Source: Parabacteroides distasonis | Lineage (GTDB): Bacteria > Bacteroidota > Bacteroidia > Bacteroidales > Tannerellaceae | Direction: 5' to 3' | Length of the DNA stretch: 64,000 nt | Assembly: GCF_004793765.1 (NCBI RefSeq) | Contig: NZ_SRYM01000004.1 | Span: 62,001-126,000 of the forward strand | Part shown: positions 24,978-34,386 of the stretch, in pieces | Numbering within the stretch: position 1 is the first letter of the stretch | Layout of the letters: every line of letters starts with the position of its first letter | Notes under the pieces: model-generated | The model's input: only the letters and a program-made list of their open reading frames with translations | The model's database searches: none | Told to the model about the DNA's origin: nothing | Position numbers and translations under genes: made by a program

Positions 24978-25850
24978 ATGGCAGATTTAGATGATTTGAG
25001 AGAAGGTGCGGACTTCGGTTTAGGCATCAATTGTGAGAATCAGAGTTTCCATGTGAAGGGGGCCGAGAACTTACCTTGGGGTATGAAAGACCGTTTATCC
25101 CGTATCTTCAACCCGAGGACAGGCAAGGCGGTTATGCTTGCTTTCGACCATGGTTTCATCATGGGGCCGACTTCCGGTCTGGAGCGTATCGACTTGAATA
25201 TCGTTCCTTTGATTGAATATGCGGATTGCTTGATGTGTACCCGTGGTATCCTGCAATCTACGATTCCGGCGAATACGATGAAGCCGATTTGTCTTCGTTC
25301 GGATGCTGGAACGTCTATCCTTACTGATTTGAATGATAATGTATTGATCGATATAGAGGACGCTATCCGTATGAATGTCTCTGCCATGGCGGTTATGTTG
25401 GCTATCGGCGATGAGGCGCATGAGGCTAAGACAGTGGCTAACTTATATAAGGCGGTCGATAAGGCTAGCCGTTACAATATCCCGGTAATGGGTGTTACCG
25501 CCGTTGGTAAGCAAATGGCTCGTGACGCTCGTTATTTCGGTCTGGCTTCCCGTATTTGTGCGGAGAACGGCGCTAATATCGTGAAGACCTACTATTGCGA
25601 GGGTTTCGAGAAGGTAGCTGCCGCTTGTTCGGTTCCCGTGGTAATCGCCGGTGGTAAGAAATTACCGGAGAAGGAGGCGTTGGAATTATGTTATAATGCG
25701 ATTAACGACGGTGCGGCTGGCGTGGATATGGGACGTAATGTATTCCAGAGTACTTCTCCTGTCGCCATGATCCAAGCGGTTCATGCGGTCGTGCATCAAG
25801 GTATCACGCCCGATCAGGGATATGAATTGTTTTGTGACTTAGCGAAATAA
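24978..25850 (+). CDS. LsrF-like class I aldolase/thiolase (DeoC/LacD family)
   Basis: This 290-residue TIM-barrel enzyme matches E. coli LsrF closely by eye. It opens MADLDDLREG, continues with LSRIFNPRTGKAVMLAFDHG and GPTSGLERIDLN, has NIVKTYYCEGF containing the likely Schiff-base lysine, and ends with IAGGKKLPEKEALE and GVDMGRNVFQS. LsrF acts on phosphorylated autoinducer-2, but no lsr transporter, LsrK or LsrR gene is present. Next to DhaK and DhaL it more likely cleaves or condenses a ketose phosphate made by that kinase. The substrate is open. Confidence 0.88.
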   Translation: MADLDDLREGADFGLGINCENQSFHVKGAENLPWGMKDRLSRIFNPRTGKAVMLAFDHGFIMGPTSGLERIDLNIVPLIEYADCLMCTRGILQSTIPANTMKPICLRSDAGTSILTDLNDNVLIDIEDAIRMNVSAMAVMLAIGDEAHEAKTVANLYKAVDKASRYNIPVMGVTAVGKQMARDARYFGLASRICAENGANIVKTYYCEGFEKVAAACSVPVVIAGGKKLPEKEALELCYNAINDGAAGVDMGRNVFQSTSPVAMIQAVHAVVHQGITPDQGYELFCDLAK

Positions 25851-25858
25851 TCCAGTCG

Positions 25859-25883
25859 CAGGGGTAGGGTTTACCTGCCCCTG
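25859..25883 (+). terminator. Hairpin after the LsrF-like gene
   Basis: A 10-bp stem (caggggtagg with cctgcccctg, one G-U pair) around a 5-nt loop is followed by tttattta. It lies 8 nt after the aldolase stop and 24 nt before the next gene. It may partly terminate transcription and lower expression of the genes downstream. Confidence 0.5.
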
Positions 25884-25906
25884 TTTATTTATATAAATAT
25901 TAAACC

Positions 25907-26791
25907 ATGAAAATCTATACTTTTATATTATCCGCATGCTTGCTACTCGTATGTTCCGCATGCCATGAGGCGTCGCATCATCTTTTATTAGGCGGTTCCG
26001 GTTGGGACAAGATCGCCATCGTAAACAAGAACACGAAAGGAATTGAATGGGAGCATCCTTTGGAAAAGGGATGGGAATGTAATTCCGTAGCTGTTACTCC
26101 CGATCGGAATATCCTTTTTTCCTATTCGAAAGGGGCGAAGCTAATCACCCGGGATCATGAGGAGGTCTGGAATATCTCCGCTCCAGAAGGTTGTGAGATG
26201 CAGACAGCCCGTGTACTTCCCAACGGTAATTATTTATTGGCGTGGTGTGGAAACCCGGCTGCGATCATGGAAGTGAACGCAAAAGGAGAGATCCTGTCGA
26301 AAACAGATTTCGATACCCAAATTGAGCAACCCCATGCACAATTCCGTCAAGTAAACAAGAATAAGCGAGGCAATTATCTAGTGCCCTTGTTTGCTACCTC
26401 CGAGATCCAGGAAATATCCCCATCCGGTCAATTGCTGAAAAGCGTGAAAGTAAACGGTAACCCGTTTAGCGTAGCTGCGTTGGATAATGGTAATTATCTG
26501 GTCGCTTGCGGTGATGCCCATTGCTTCATCGAACTGAATTTCGAGACCGGAGAGGTCGTTCGTAAGATGAACGCAAACGATATAGAGGGAGCTCAGCTCT
26601 TCTTTGTCGCCCAACTACTCCCTAAACGGGACGGTGGTTTATATATCTGTAACTGGCAAGGACATGACGGAGAGGCGGCGAAAGGACATTTTCCTCAGTT
26701 GATCGAGATAAACGGAGCTGGAAAGATGGTCTGGGATTTGAATGATAACGCCACCTTCGGGATGATCTCTTCTATTTGTCCGATCGATTAA
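25907..26791 (+). CDS. Beta-propeller lipoprotein (PQQ/arylsulfotransferase-like repeats)
   Basis: This 294-residue exported protein has a lipoprotein-type signal (LLLVCSAC, lipidated at Cys19 or Cys16). Repeats such as LPNGNYLLAW, DNGNYLVAC and RDGGLYICNW mark a five- to seven-bladed propeller of the PQQ-like or arylsulfotransferase type. It contains no CxxCH motif. It lies between the aldolase and the transporter in the IclR block. It could be a surface sensor, binding protein or enzyme; its function is not known. Confidence 0.75.
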   Translation: MKIYTFILSACLLLVCSACHEASHHLLLGGSGWDKIAIVNKNTKGIEWEHPLEKGWECNSVAVTPDRNILFSYSKGAKLITRDHEEVWNISAPEGCEMQTARVLPNGNYLLAWCGNPAAIMEVNAKGEILSKTDFDTQIEQPHAQFRQVNKNKRGNYLVPLFATSEIQEISPSGQLLKSVKVNGNPFSVAALDNGNYLVACGDAHCFIELNFETGEVVRKMNANDIEGAQLFFVAQLLPKRDGGLYICNWQGHDGEAAKGHFPQLIEINGAGKMVWDLNDNATFGMISSICPID

Positions 26792-26844
26792 AGATATATC
26801 CGGACTATTAATTATATTTTGTACACCTAAATTCTAAATAATGC

Positions 26845-28164
26845 ATGGAAGAAAAAAACACGAATGCTACTAAACGTCAAAACCCTGTAACTTGGGTTCC
26901 TAGTGTCTATTTTGCTATGGGATTACCATTTGTAGTGCTGAATATGGTTACTGTACTCATGTTTAAGGGGCTAGATATATCAGATGCCCAGATTGCCTTA
27001 TGGACCTCGGTTATCATGTTGCCTTGGACCTTAAAACCTTTATGGAGCCCGTTTCTGGAAATGTATCGTACCAAGAAATTCTTTGTCGTATTGACCCAGT
27101 TGTTGTCTGGTTGCTTATTCGGTTTAGTGGCTTTGGCGTTAAACTTGCCGAGTTTCTTCGCTCTATCTATCGCCTTATTAGGTATTATAGCGCTTAGCGG
27201 AGCTACGCATGACGTGGCTACAGATGGTGTTTATATGAAAGAACTCTCGCCGGAGGATCAAGCCAAATATATCGGTTGGCAAGGTGCGTTCTACAATTTG
27301 GCGAAGATCGTAGCTACGGGTGGTTTGGTCTATCTGGCAGGTTATATGATGCAATATTTTACTGGGATAGGGCTGGAGAAAGAGGCCGTGATATACGCTT
27401 GGATGATCGTTATGTTGCTTTGCGGTACAATCATGATCCTGCTTGGTTTTTATCATATGAAGATGCTGCCTTCGGGCGGGAAAGCCGCTATCGGAGAACA
27501 TTCGTTGAAGGAGAGTTTGGCTGAGTTGTGGCTGGTCTTCAAGGAATTCTTTACGAAGAAGCATATCGTGTGGTATATTTGTTTCATCATATTGTATCGT
27601 TTTGCCGAGGGGTTTGTGATAAAGATCGTACCTTTGTTCCTGAAAGCTCCGGTAGTTGATCAAGGATTGGGGCTTACGGAGCAAGAGATCGGTTTGTACT
27701 ATGGTACGTTTGGAGCGGCGGCGTTTGTGTTGGGCTCTTTGCTCGGTGGATATTATATCTCGGCCAAGGGATTGCGGAAGGTATTGTTTACGCTTTGTTG
27801 TTGTTTCAACATACCGTTTTTGGTATACACGTTCTTGGCGTGTTTCCAGCCGGATAATGGTTTCATTATCGCTTCCGCCATCGTGTTCGAGTACTTTGGC
27901 TATGGATTCGGTTTCGTGGGCTTGATGTTGTTCATGATGCAACAGGTTGCTCCGGGCAGGCATCAAATGGCGCATTATGCGTTCGCCTCGGGTATCATGA
28001 ATCTTGGGGTGATGCTTCCAGGAATGATGAGCGGTTTCGTGAGCGACTGGCTAGGTTACAAGTATTTCTTTATCGTGACCTTGCTGGCGATGATTCCTTC
28101 GTTCTTGGTAGCCTATTTCGTACCGTTCACGTATGACGATAAAGGTAATAAGTTAGTACAGTAA
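26845..28164 (+). CDS. AmpG-like major facilitator transporter
   Basis: This 439-residue membrane protein has about 12 hydrophobic segments and opens with [16 protein letters not shown], the usual start of AmpG-like MFS permeases. The loop [17 protein letters not shown] matches the AmpG-type motif after the fourth segment. AmpG itself imports muropeptides, but Bacteroidetes members of this branch often sit beside glycoside phosphorylases and import sugars. Here it is followed 19 nt later by a GH130 enzyme, so import of a mannoside or similar oligosaccharide is the best inference. Confidence 0.85.
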   Translation: MEEKNTNATKRQNPVTWVPSVYFAMGLPFVVLNMVTVLMFKGLDISDAQIALWTSVIMLPWTLKPLWSPFLEMYRTKKFFVVLTQLLSGCLFGLVALALNLPSFFALSIALLGIIALSGATHDVATDGVYMKELSPEDQAKYIGWQGAFYNLAKIVATGGLVYLAGYMMQYFTGIGLEKEAVIYAWMIVMLLCGTIMILLGFYHMKMLPSGGKAAIGEHSLKESLAELWLVFKEFFTKKHIVWYICFIILYRFAEGFVIKIVPLFLKAPVVDQGLGLTEQEIGLYYGTFGAAAFVLGSLLGGYYISAKGLRKVLFTLCCCFNIPFLVYTFLACFQPDNGFIIASAIVFEYFGYGFGFVGLMLFMMQQVAPGRHQMAHYAFASGIMNLGVMLPGMMSGFVSDWLGYKYFFIVTLLAMIPSFLVAYFVPFTYDDKGNKLVQ

Positions 28165-28183
28165 TATTTTAATAGGATTAGTT

Positions 28184-29182
28184 ATGGATAATTTGAAAAT
28201 CGTAGGCGCTCCGCTGCCTGATATGCCTTGGGAAGATCGTCCCGAGGGTAGCAAAGAAGTATTGTGGAGATATTCAAAGAACCCGGTGATTCCTCGTGAT
28301 ATCCTTCCGACATCAAACAGCGTGTTCAACAGTGCTGTTGTCCCTTTCAAGGGTGGTTATGCCGGTGTGTTCCGTTGCGACGATACGAATCGCCGGATGC
28401 GTTTGCACGTAGGTTTTAGTGCGGATGCCATTCGTTGGAATATCTCCGAGACGAAACTCGAGTTTGAGTGTGATGACAAGGAGATTGGTGAGTTTGTTTA
28501 CGCTTACGATCCCCGTGTATGTTTCATCGAGGATCGTTACTACGTGACTTGGTGTAACGGTTATCATGGCCCGACGATCGGCGTGGCTTACACGTTTGAT
28601 TTTGAGACCTTCCATCAGTTGGAGAATGCTTATCTGCCTTTTAACCGTAATGGCGTAATGTTCCCTCGTAAGATTAACGGCAACTTCGCTATGCTGAGCC
28701 GTCCGAGCGACAACGGTCATACTCCGTTTGGTGATATTTTCTATAGCGAGTCTCCGGATCTGTGTTTTTGGGGTAAGCATCGCCATGTGATGTCTCCGGC
28801 TGCGTTCGAAGATAGTGCTTGGCAGTGCATGAAGATTGGTGCGGGCCCTATCCCTATCGAGACTTCCGAAGGCTGGTTGTTGATTTACCACGGCGTGCTT
28901 CATTCTTGCAATGGGTATGTGTATAGCTTCGGTTCCGCTATCTTGGATTTGGAGCAACCTTGGAAAGTGAAATTCCGTTCTGGGCCTTATCTGTTATCCC
29001 CGCAAAAGGATTACGAGTGTATGGGAGACGTTCCGAACGTAGTCTTCCCCTGCGCTGCCTTGTATGATCCGGAGACGAAACGTATCGCTATCTATTATGG
29101 CTGTGCGGATACGGTAACAGGATTGGCTTTTGGCTATATTGATGAGATTCTGGACTTTACGAAGAAACATACAATCATTTAA
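28184..29182 (+). CDS. GH130 glycoside phosphorylase or mannosidase
   Basis: This 332-residue protein, without signal peptide, has the five-bladed propeller text of family GH130: [11 protein letters not shown], an YDPRV segment carrying the likely catalytic aspartate, [24 protein letters not shown], and [24 protein letters not shown]130 enzymes mostly phosphorolyse beta-mannosides (for example mannosyl-glucose), giving mannose 1-phosphate; some hydrolyse beta-1,2-mannosides instead. It is the last gene of the IclR block, 19 nt after the transporter and just before a strong terminator. The linkage specificity is not predictable by eye. Confidence 0.9.
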   Translation: MDNLKIVGAPLPDMPWEDRPEGSKEVLWRYSKNPVIPRDILPTSNSVFNSAVVPFKGGYAGVFRCDDTNRRMRLHVGFSADAIRWNISETKLEFECDDKEIGEFVYAYDPRVCFIEDRYYVTWCNGYHGPTIGVAYTFDFETFHQLENAYLPFNRNGVMFPRKINGNFAMLSRPSDNGHTPFGDIFYSESPDLCFWGKHRHVMSPAAFEDSAWQCMKIGAGPIPIETSEGWLLIYHGVLHSCNGYVYSFGSAILDLEQPWKVKFRSGPYLLSPQKDYECMGDVPNVVFPCAALYDPETKRIAIYYGCADTVTGLAFGYIDEILDFTKKHTII

Positions 29183-29193
29183 CAGACTCGATA

Positions 29194-29232
29194 AAAACAA
29201 TATACTTTTGCACGAAAGTATATTGTTTTTTT
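29194..29232 (+). terminator. Terminator of the IclR block, overlapping a promoter
   Basis: A 15-bp perfect stem (aaaacaatatacttt and complement) around tgcacg is followed by a run of T. It starts 12 nt after the GH130 stop. TACTTTTG, a -7 box for the next gene, runs from 29203 to 29210 across the left arm and into the loop, with TTTA 21 nt upstream. Confidence 0.85.
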
Positions 29233-29255
29233 ATGTAGGTAAAAGTATAAAAGTT

Positions 29256-29597
29256 ATGACAAAGATACAACAGTTTTTGGCAGATCTGCCTAAGGAGAAG
29301 AAAGCCTTGTTTGTCCCTATTTTCGGGAATGTGGAGAAATTTTATATGGTAGTTTACTTGATCGCTCGGAATGAGCATGTCACCGATTTGGAGAAGCCGG
29401 ATCGTTATGAGGATCGTTTACAGGTGATTCGCCAGATACGTAACCAGGTGGAGAAACTAGTTTCCTCGTATGGCTTGGACGGAGGAGAGATTGTAGCCGA
29501 TATCGCCAGTGACTATTTTGAGGACTACGTCAATTACAAAGAGTCGGAGCTAGACATTACGAATGATGAGTTTATTGCTATCCTCCAGAAAATATAG
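29256..29597 (+). CDS. Small hypothetical cytoplasmic protein
   Basis: This is a 113-residue protein with no recognised domain. It is soluble, helical and acidic at its C-terminus (DYFEDYVNYKESELDITNDEF), with no signal peptide or membrane segment. I start it at ATG 29256 (MTKIQQFLADLPKEKK); the same frame is open from 29130, but that part overlaps the GH130 gene and the terminator. It has its own promoter box within the terminator stem upstream. Function unknown. Confidence 0.7.
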   Translation: MTKIQQFLADLPKEKKALFVPIFGNVEKFYMVVYLIARNEHVTDLEKPDRYEDRLQVIRQIRNQVEKLVSSYGLDGGEIVADIASDYFEDYVNYKESELDITNDEFIAILQKI

Positions 29598-29797
29598 GAG
29601 ATAAATATAATCTTATTGTGTAGTAGTGTCTTTTTGATTGTAAAAAAGCAATCTTGTAAGTCTAAAATGAAAAACAAAGGCTTGTAATGTTGCTTTTTGT
29701 TTTGTTATTCTTAACTTGCGATATCATTATTAAAAAATGTAGGCTGATGATGCAAGAGTTGAACAACTTACTATCCCTTATGGTCTTATTACGGTGA

Positions 29798-30025
29798 TCG
29801 GTCGGTGACCTAACTTTGGGGAACGAGATATTCCGTGTCTACCACATAATTTATATTGTCGGATTTTTCTTGACTTCATTTAAGGATACTACTATTGCTT
29901 GGACATTATTTGGTATCACTATGGCCTTGATGACGTTTCCGAACTTGATTGGTATCTTGCTGTTACATAATGAAGTGAAAAGTTCTATGAATGAGTATTG
30001 GCGACGGATGAAGGAGAAGTTATGA
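29798..30025 (+). pseudogene. Remnant of a sodium:alanine (AGCS) symporter C-terminus
   Basis: The frame 29798-30025 gives about 75 residues with two hydrophobic segments and the text TIAWTLFGITMALMTFPNLIGILLL, followed by a basic tail (NEYWRRMKEKL). This resembles the last membrane segment and cytoplasmic tail of AGCS-family amino-acid symporters. There is no ATG start, a stop codon lies just before it, and I see no more of the gene upstream. It is best read as the 3' stub of a deleted transporter gene. The bases from 29598 to 29797 hold only a weak inverted repeat (29643-29651 with 29690-29698) and nothing else I can support. Confidence 0.55.
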
Positions 30026-30056
30026 ATGCTAATAACATTTTTTGTGTATAATACGC

Positions 30057-30086
30057 TTTGTATGTGTTTAATAACGCCTATCTTTG
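30057..30086 (+). promoter_or_regulatory. Promoter of the phosphoethanolamine transferase operon
   Basis: TTTG (30057-30060) and TATCTTTG (30079-30086) are separated by 18 nt. The -7 box is exact and the spacer one shorter than usual. The predicted leader before the ATG at 30161 is about 65 nt. Confidence 0.6.
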
Positions 30087-30160
30087 CCAATTACCGGAAT
30101 TTCGGGTTCTGGATATGCGTTGAGAAGAGTAATGACTGAGAGTTGGCAAAGTTTTATTGA

Positions 30161-31879
30161 ATGAAGTATTTTACAAAGTTAATACGCTGGATATCCTTAC
30201 AGGAGCATTTATATTTTTTATTTGCCCTGTTATTTATCATCCCCAACGGTGTGTTCTTTTTTACGGAACCGCTTCCTGTCACGGTTGGTATCGTATCGTT
30301 GCTGATACCTTTAGCCTTTTGGATGGGTGTTTTGTTAGTGGCTCGTAAACCGGGAATCATGGTTTGTTGCCTGTTGCCGAAGGTTATATTAGATGGGGGA
30401 CAGTTGGTGCTTCTGTATCTTTTCGGGCAGTCTGTGATAGCGGTCGATATGTATTTGAACCTTACCAGCTCAAACGCTTCCGAGGCTAGCGAATTATTGG
30501 GGAATATCATTCTGGTGATCGGTTGTGTATTCTTTTTCTATACATTACCTACTCTAATACTCGCTTATCGTTCGATACGGCAGAAAGAGAAATTGCGAAA
30601 TTCTTTCCGGAAGAAATGGGCCAAGATCAGCTTAGGCATGTTTGTCATGGGCTTGATTCTTTGCTTCCTGTCTCCTTTGCAAGATCACCGATTTTCGTGG
30701 AAGGACGATGTGTATCCGGCTAACGCCCTATACAATTTATACTTCGCCATAAATAAGGCGGAGAGGAACCGTAAGTATCATATTACTTCCGCCGACTTTA
30801 AGTTCGACGCCACTAAGCTGGAACAAGCTGAGGGAAAACAGGAGATCTACGTCTTGGTAGTGGGAGAGACCTCCCGTGCCATGGAATGGGGCCTTTATGG
30901 GTACGAGCGCAAGACGACTCCCCGTATGGAAGCTTTAGACGGATTGGTGCATTTTACGGATGTAGTGACGCAATCGAATAATACGCATAAGAGTGTCCCC
31001 ATTATCTTGTCTGCTGCCAGTGCCGAGAATTATGGAGTCCTTTACGACGAGAAAAGTATCGTAACTGCTTTCAAGGAGGCCGGTTTCCGTACGCTCGTGA
31101 TCGCCAACCAGAAACTAACGACCTCGATGATCGGCGCTTTTTACCGGGAGGCGGATACTTTTATCGATATGAGTGCGTTTAATACGGGCTCTACGCTGAC
31201 CTCCTTGCACGATGCGGCAATCCTGCCTTATCTAAAGAAGGAGTTGGATAAAGAGGACGGTAATCTTTTCGTGGTACTGCATACTTATGGCTCACATTTC
31301 AATTACCATGAACGTTATCCGAAGGAGTTCCGTTTCTATACGCCGGATAAGGCGGAGGGAATCCGTGCCTCGTATAAAAAGGAGTTACGGAACGCTTATG
31401 ATAATTCCATCCACTATACGGATTATGTGTTGGGGGAAATCGCAGATATGCTGGCGAAGACAGATGCCCCGGCGTCCATGCTTTACTTAAGCGATCATGG
31501 CGAGGATATCTTCGATGATTCCAGAGCTCGTTATTTGCATGCCTCTCCGATACCGACTTATTATCAGTTGCATATTCCTTATGTGATCTGGTTCTCGAAG
31601 GCTTACCGGGAGTCGTATCCCCAGAAATATCTGGAAGCGCAGGCACACGAGACTTATCCGGTTAGCACGAACAGCGTATTCCATACGATGCTTGATATAG
31701 CCGGTGTGCGGACTCCTGTGGCCGATTCCACGTTTGCCTTAACGAATCGTGCCTTCAAGGTACGTGACCGTATGTATTTGGGAGACCATGACGACCCGAT
31801 CCCTTTTTGGAAAGTCGGCTTAAAAAAGCAGGATTTTGAGATGATGGATAAATGGGATATCGCTTATGATAGGAATTAG
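30161..31879 (+). CDS. Phosphoethanolamine transferase (EptA-like, sulfatase fold)
   Basis: This 572-residue inner-membrane enzyme transfers phosphoethanolamine from phosphatidylethanolamine to lipid A or another envelope glycolipid. Five membrane segments occupy about residues 15-180. The periplasmic sulfatase-fold domain follows with the metal site VVGETSRAMEWGLYGYERKTTP, the likely nucleophilic threonine in QSNNTHKSVP, and YLSDHGED with the second metal site. Such decoration changes resistance to cationic peptides. The histidine-kinase gene starts 17 nt after its stop, so the transferase is probably co-expressed with, and perhaps controlled by, that phosphorelay. Confidence 0.9.
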   Translation: MKYFTKLIRWISLQEHLYFLFALLFIIPNGVFFFTEPLPVTVGIVSLLIPLAFWMGVLLVARKPGIMVCCLLPKVILDGGQLVLLYLFGQSVIAVDMYLNLTSSNASEASELLGNIILVIGCVFFFYTLPTLILAYRSIRQKEKLRNSFRKKWAKISLGMFVMGLILCFLSPLQDHRFSWKDDVYPANALYNLYFAINKAERNRKYHITSADFKFDATKLEQAEGKQEIYVLVVGETSRAMEWGLYGYERKTTPRMEALDGLVHFTDVVTQSNNTHKSVPIILSAASAENYGVLYDEKSIVTAFKEAGFRTLVIANQKLTTSMIGAFYREADTFIDMSAFNTGSTLTSLHDAAILPYLKKELDKEDGNLFVVLHTYGSHFNYHERYPKEFRFYTPDKAEGIRASYKKELRNAYDNSIHYTDYVLGEIADMLAKTDAPASMLYLSDHGEDIFDDSRARYLHASPIPTYYQLHIPYVIWFSKAYRESYPQKYLEAQAHETYPVSTNSVFHTMLDIAGVRTPVADSTFALTNRAFKVRDRMYLGDHDDPIPFWKVGLKKQDFEMMDKWDIAYDRN

Positions 31880-31896
31880 GCTAATTTCAACCGTAT

Positions 31897-34383
31897 ATGA
31901 AAGAGCAAAGCAGACATATTACTAGCAAGGTGATATTAGGATATATTTTACTGATTACCATTGCGGTCTGCTCGGTCGCTTACATTTATAATATAGTAGA
32001 GAAAGTGGCTGAAGAGGACGAGCCGGATCATCAGGCACGCCGGAAGGTGTACTTGGTCACCAATACGCTCTCCCTGCTCTATGAAAGCGAGGCATTGGGG
32101 CAGTTGGTAGGCATGCCCCAGAACGAGTTCCGCCACTTCAATCATACGTTGAATAAGGCCCATAATAATATGGATTCGTTGAGGACCTTGGTGACGGACT
32201 CCATGCAACTCCTAAAAATAGATACGATCGACATACTATTGGAGCGTAAGCGATGGAATACCCGTCGCTTGCTTGAGACTTGGCAGGAAGCGAACACGGA
32301 GCGTCTTTATACGGAGAATATCGAGAAAATAATTGCTGTCCGGGATACGATCGTAAACGAGATGCAGGTGCAAGAGCGGGTAGAGGTCAAGCAAGATACG
32401 GTGGTAGTTCCCCGTAAGAAGCGGGGATTCTTTAAGCGTTTGGCTGACGTGTTCTCTCCCGGCAAGGAAGATACCAGCATCGTGGTGAACACAACCCGGG
32501 AGATCGTCATCGATACGTTGGTGAACGCTTATAATCCAACCGACACGATTGTCAGCGTGCTGAAAAGCATCCAAGACAGTGTGGCTTGGCAACGGCAACA
32601 ACTGATGGATCAGTTGTTGGAAAGGGCCTCTAACTTACGATATAACAATAGCGTGATTACCCGGGAGATCAACCAGATGCTCCGTAATATCGAGGAGGAG
32701 GAGATGAAGGTATCGCTAGAAAGGGTCTATAAGAAGCAGGTACTATTGAGGGAGACCTCCCATTTGATCGCCGGAATCGCAATCGTCTCCGTGGTAATCG
32801 CCTCTCTGTTCCTCTTCTTTATCTCACGGGATATTTCACGAAGTAAATATTACCGTATACAACTGGAAAAGGCGAAACAGGTTGCCGAGAGTTTATTGCG
32901 AAGCCGTGAAAAGCTGATGTTGACGATCAGTCACGATATACGGGCTCCGCTCTCTTCCATCATCGGATATATTGAGCTTTTGTTACGACGCCATCCGGAC
33001 GAGCGTCAGCAATATTATTTGGAGAACATGAAAGGTTCCTCGGATCATATCCTTTCTCTGGTGAACGACCTGTTGGATTTCCAGCGGTTGGAGTCCGGCG
33101 AGATGGAGGTACATAGCGTTCCCTTCCGTGTCCCAGCCTTGTTCGATGAGATCTATACTAGCTTCCTGCCGATAGCGGAGGCGAAAGGCTTGCGGTTTGT
33201 CTTGAACCTGAAACCGGAGGAGACAGGGCAAGTTTATATGGGCGACCCGATCCGTATCCGGCAGGTCGTAGGAAACCTCTTATCCAACGCTATCAAGTTT
33301 ACGGAAGCGGGGCGAGTCGTTTTACTTGTCTCCCTACAGAAACTGTCCACTGCCCATTATCAACTGTCTATTACCGTCAGCGATTCCGGTTCGGGCATCC
33401 CGAAAGAGGAACAAGAGCGGATATTCGGGGAGTTTACCCGCCTTGCCGATACGGAAGAGGCAGAAGGTTTCGGTCTGGGTCTCTCTATCACCCGTAAGCT
33501 TCTGTCCTTGATGAACGGTACGCTTGCTTTGGATAGTACCCCGGGGAAAGGCAGTGATTTCACGATCTTGTTACCTCTTCCCTTGGCCGATAACCAATCT
33601 TTGCCGGACGTAACGATGGAGGCTCCGGATGCTGGTGAGGCCGAGGCTTTACCCTTGTTTGAGGGGCAAGATGTCTATTGCCTTCTGGTAGATGATGATC
33701 CTCTACAACTGGCCTTGACGGAGGAACTCTTGAAGCAGAGTCACGTGCAGGTGGTCGGTTGTACGAATCCGCATAATGTCCTCGAACTATTGCGGAACAC
33801 CGTATTCAACGCCATTATTACCGATATACAGATGCCGACGCTGGATGGTTATCATTTACTGGGGCAGATACGTACGTCTGGTATTCCTGGAACGGATAAG
33901 ATCCCAGTGATTGCCCTGTCCGCCAGTATCGCCAAGGAGCACGACCATTATCTGGAGGCTGGTTTCACGGGTTTCTTGAACAAGCCGTTTACCGCCGCCC
34001 AATTAATCTCCTTGCTGAATGAGTTGCTGACACTCCGTCTGGAGGCAAGGAGCGAGTTGAATTTCTCTTCGTTGACCGCTTTCGCCGGAGAGGATCCGGA
34101 GGCTTCAGCCTCTATACTGAAAACCTTCTCGGAGGAAACCCGCAAGAGTATCGACTTGCTTCGGGAAGCGTTAGAGGGAAAAGACAGGAAGGAAGCCTCC
34201 CGGATATCTCATAAGTTGATTCCCCTGTTCACGATGCTGGGGGCCAATTCTTTGGTGCAACACCTGCGGATCTTGGAGAAGAACGATGAGGAGCTGACTG
34301 ATTCCGGCTGGTACCACCTACTGGGCGAGGTAATCGAGCAAGCGTTTGCTATTGTGAAGGATGCGGAGTCCGCCATCGGATAA
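31897..34383 (+). CDS. Hybrid sensor histidine kinase with receiver and HPt domains
   Basis: This 828-residue membrane sensor has membrane segments at about residues 12-30 and 290-312, which frame a 260-residue periplasmic sensor region rich in charged coiled-coil sequence. Next come HisKA with phospho-acceptor His346 (TISHDIRAPLSS), an HATPase domain (about 450-570; G boxes GSGIPKEE and FGLGLSI), a receiver domain with Asp643 (ITDIQMPTLDGY) and a C-terminal HPt domain with His772 (ISHKLIPLF). The His-Asp-His order calls for a separate terminal response regulator. The NtrC-type regulator at 35977-37296 is the obvious partner. It follows the phosphoethanolamine transferase by 17 nt. Confidence 0.93.
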   Translation: MKEQSRHITSKVILGYILLITIAVCSVAYIYNIVEKVAEEDEPDHQARRKVYLVTNTLSLLYESEALGQLVGMPQNEFRHFNHTLNKAHNNMDSLRTLVTDSMQLLKIDTIDILLERKRWNTRRLLETWQEANTERLYTENIEKIIAVRDTIVNEMQVQERVEVKQDTVVVPRKKRGFFKRLADVFSPGKEDTSIVVNTTREIVIDTLVNAYNPTDTIVSVLKSIQDSVAWQRQQLMDQLLERASNLRYNNSVITREINQMLRNIEEEEMKVSLERVYKKQVLLRETSHLIAGIAIVSVVIASLFLFFISRDISRSKYYRIQLEKAKQVAESLLRSREKLMLTISHDIRAPLSSIIGYIELLLRRHPDERQQYYLENMKGSSDHILSLVNDLLDFQRLESGEMEVHSVPFRVPALFDEIYTSFLPIAEAKGLRFVLNLKPEETGQVYMGDPIRIRQVVGNLLSNAIKFTEAGRVVLLVSLQKLSTAHYQLSITVSDSGSGIPKEEQERIFGEFTRLADTEEAEGFGLGLSITRKLLSLMNGTLALDSTPGKGSDFTILLPLPLADNQSLPDVTMEAPDAGEAEALPLFEGQDVYCLLVDDDPLQLALTEELLKQSHVQVVGCTNPHNVLELLRNTVFNAIITDIQMPTLDGYHLLGQIRTSGIPGTDKIPVIALSASIAKEHDHYLEAGFTGFLNKPFTAAQLISLLNELLTLRLEARSELNFSSLTAFAGEDPEASASILKTFSEETRKSIDLLREALEGKDRKEASRISHKLIPLFTMLGANSLVQHLRILEKNDEELTDSGWYHLLGEVIEQAFAIVKDAESAIG

Positions 34384-34386
34384 TCT

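Noticed and set aside
24978-25850. Autoinducer-2 uptake system inferred from the LsrF homologue
   Set aside because: No LsrK, LsrR, LsrG or ABC transporter genes are nearby; the kinase beside it is DhaKL.
27178-27975. A 265-codon minus-strand frame opposite the MFS transporter
   Set aside because: It is antisense to a clear 12-helix transporter and its product is low in hydrophobic core sequence and unlike any family.
29643-29698. Terminator from aaaaagcaa and its distant complement
   Set aside because: The stem is 9 bp with a 38-nt loop in A/T-rich sequence, too weak to call.
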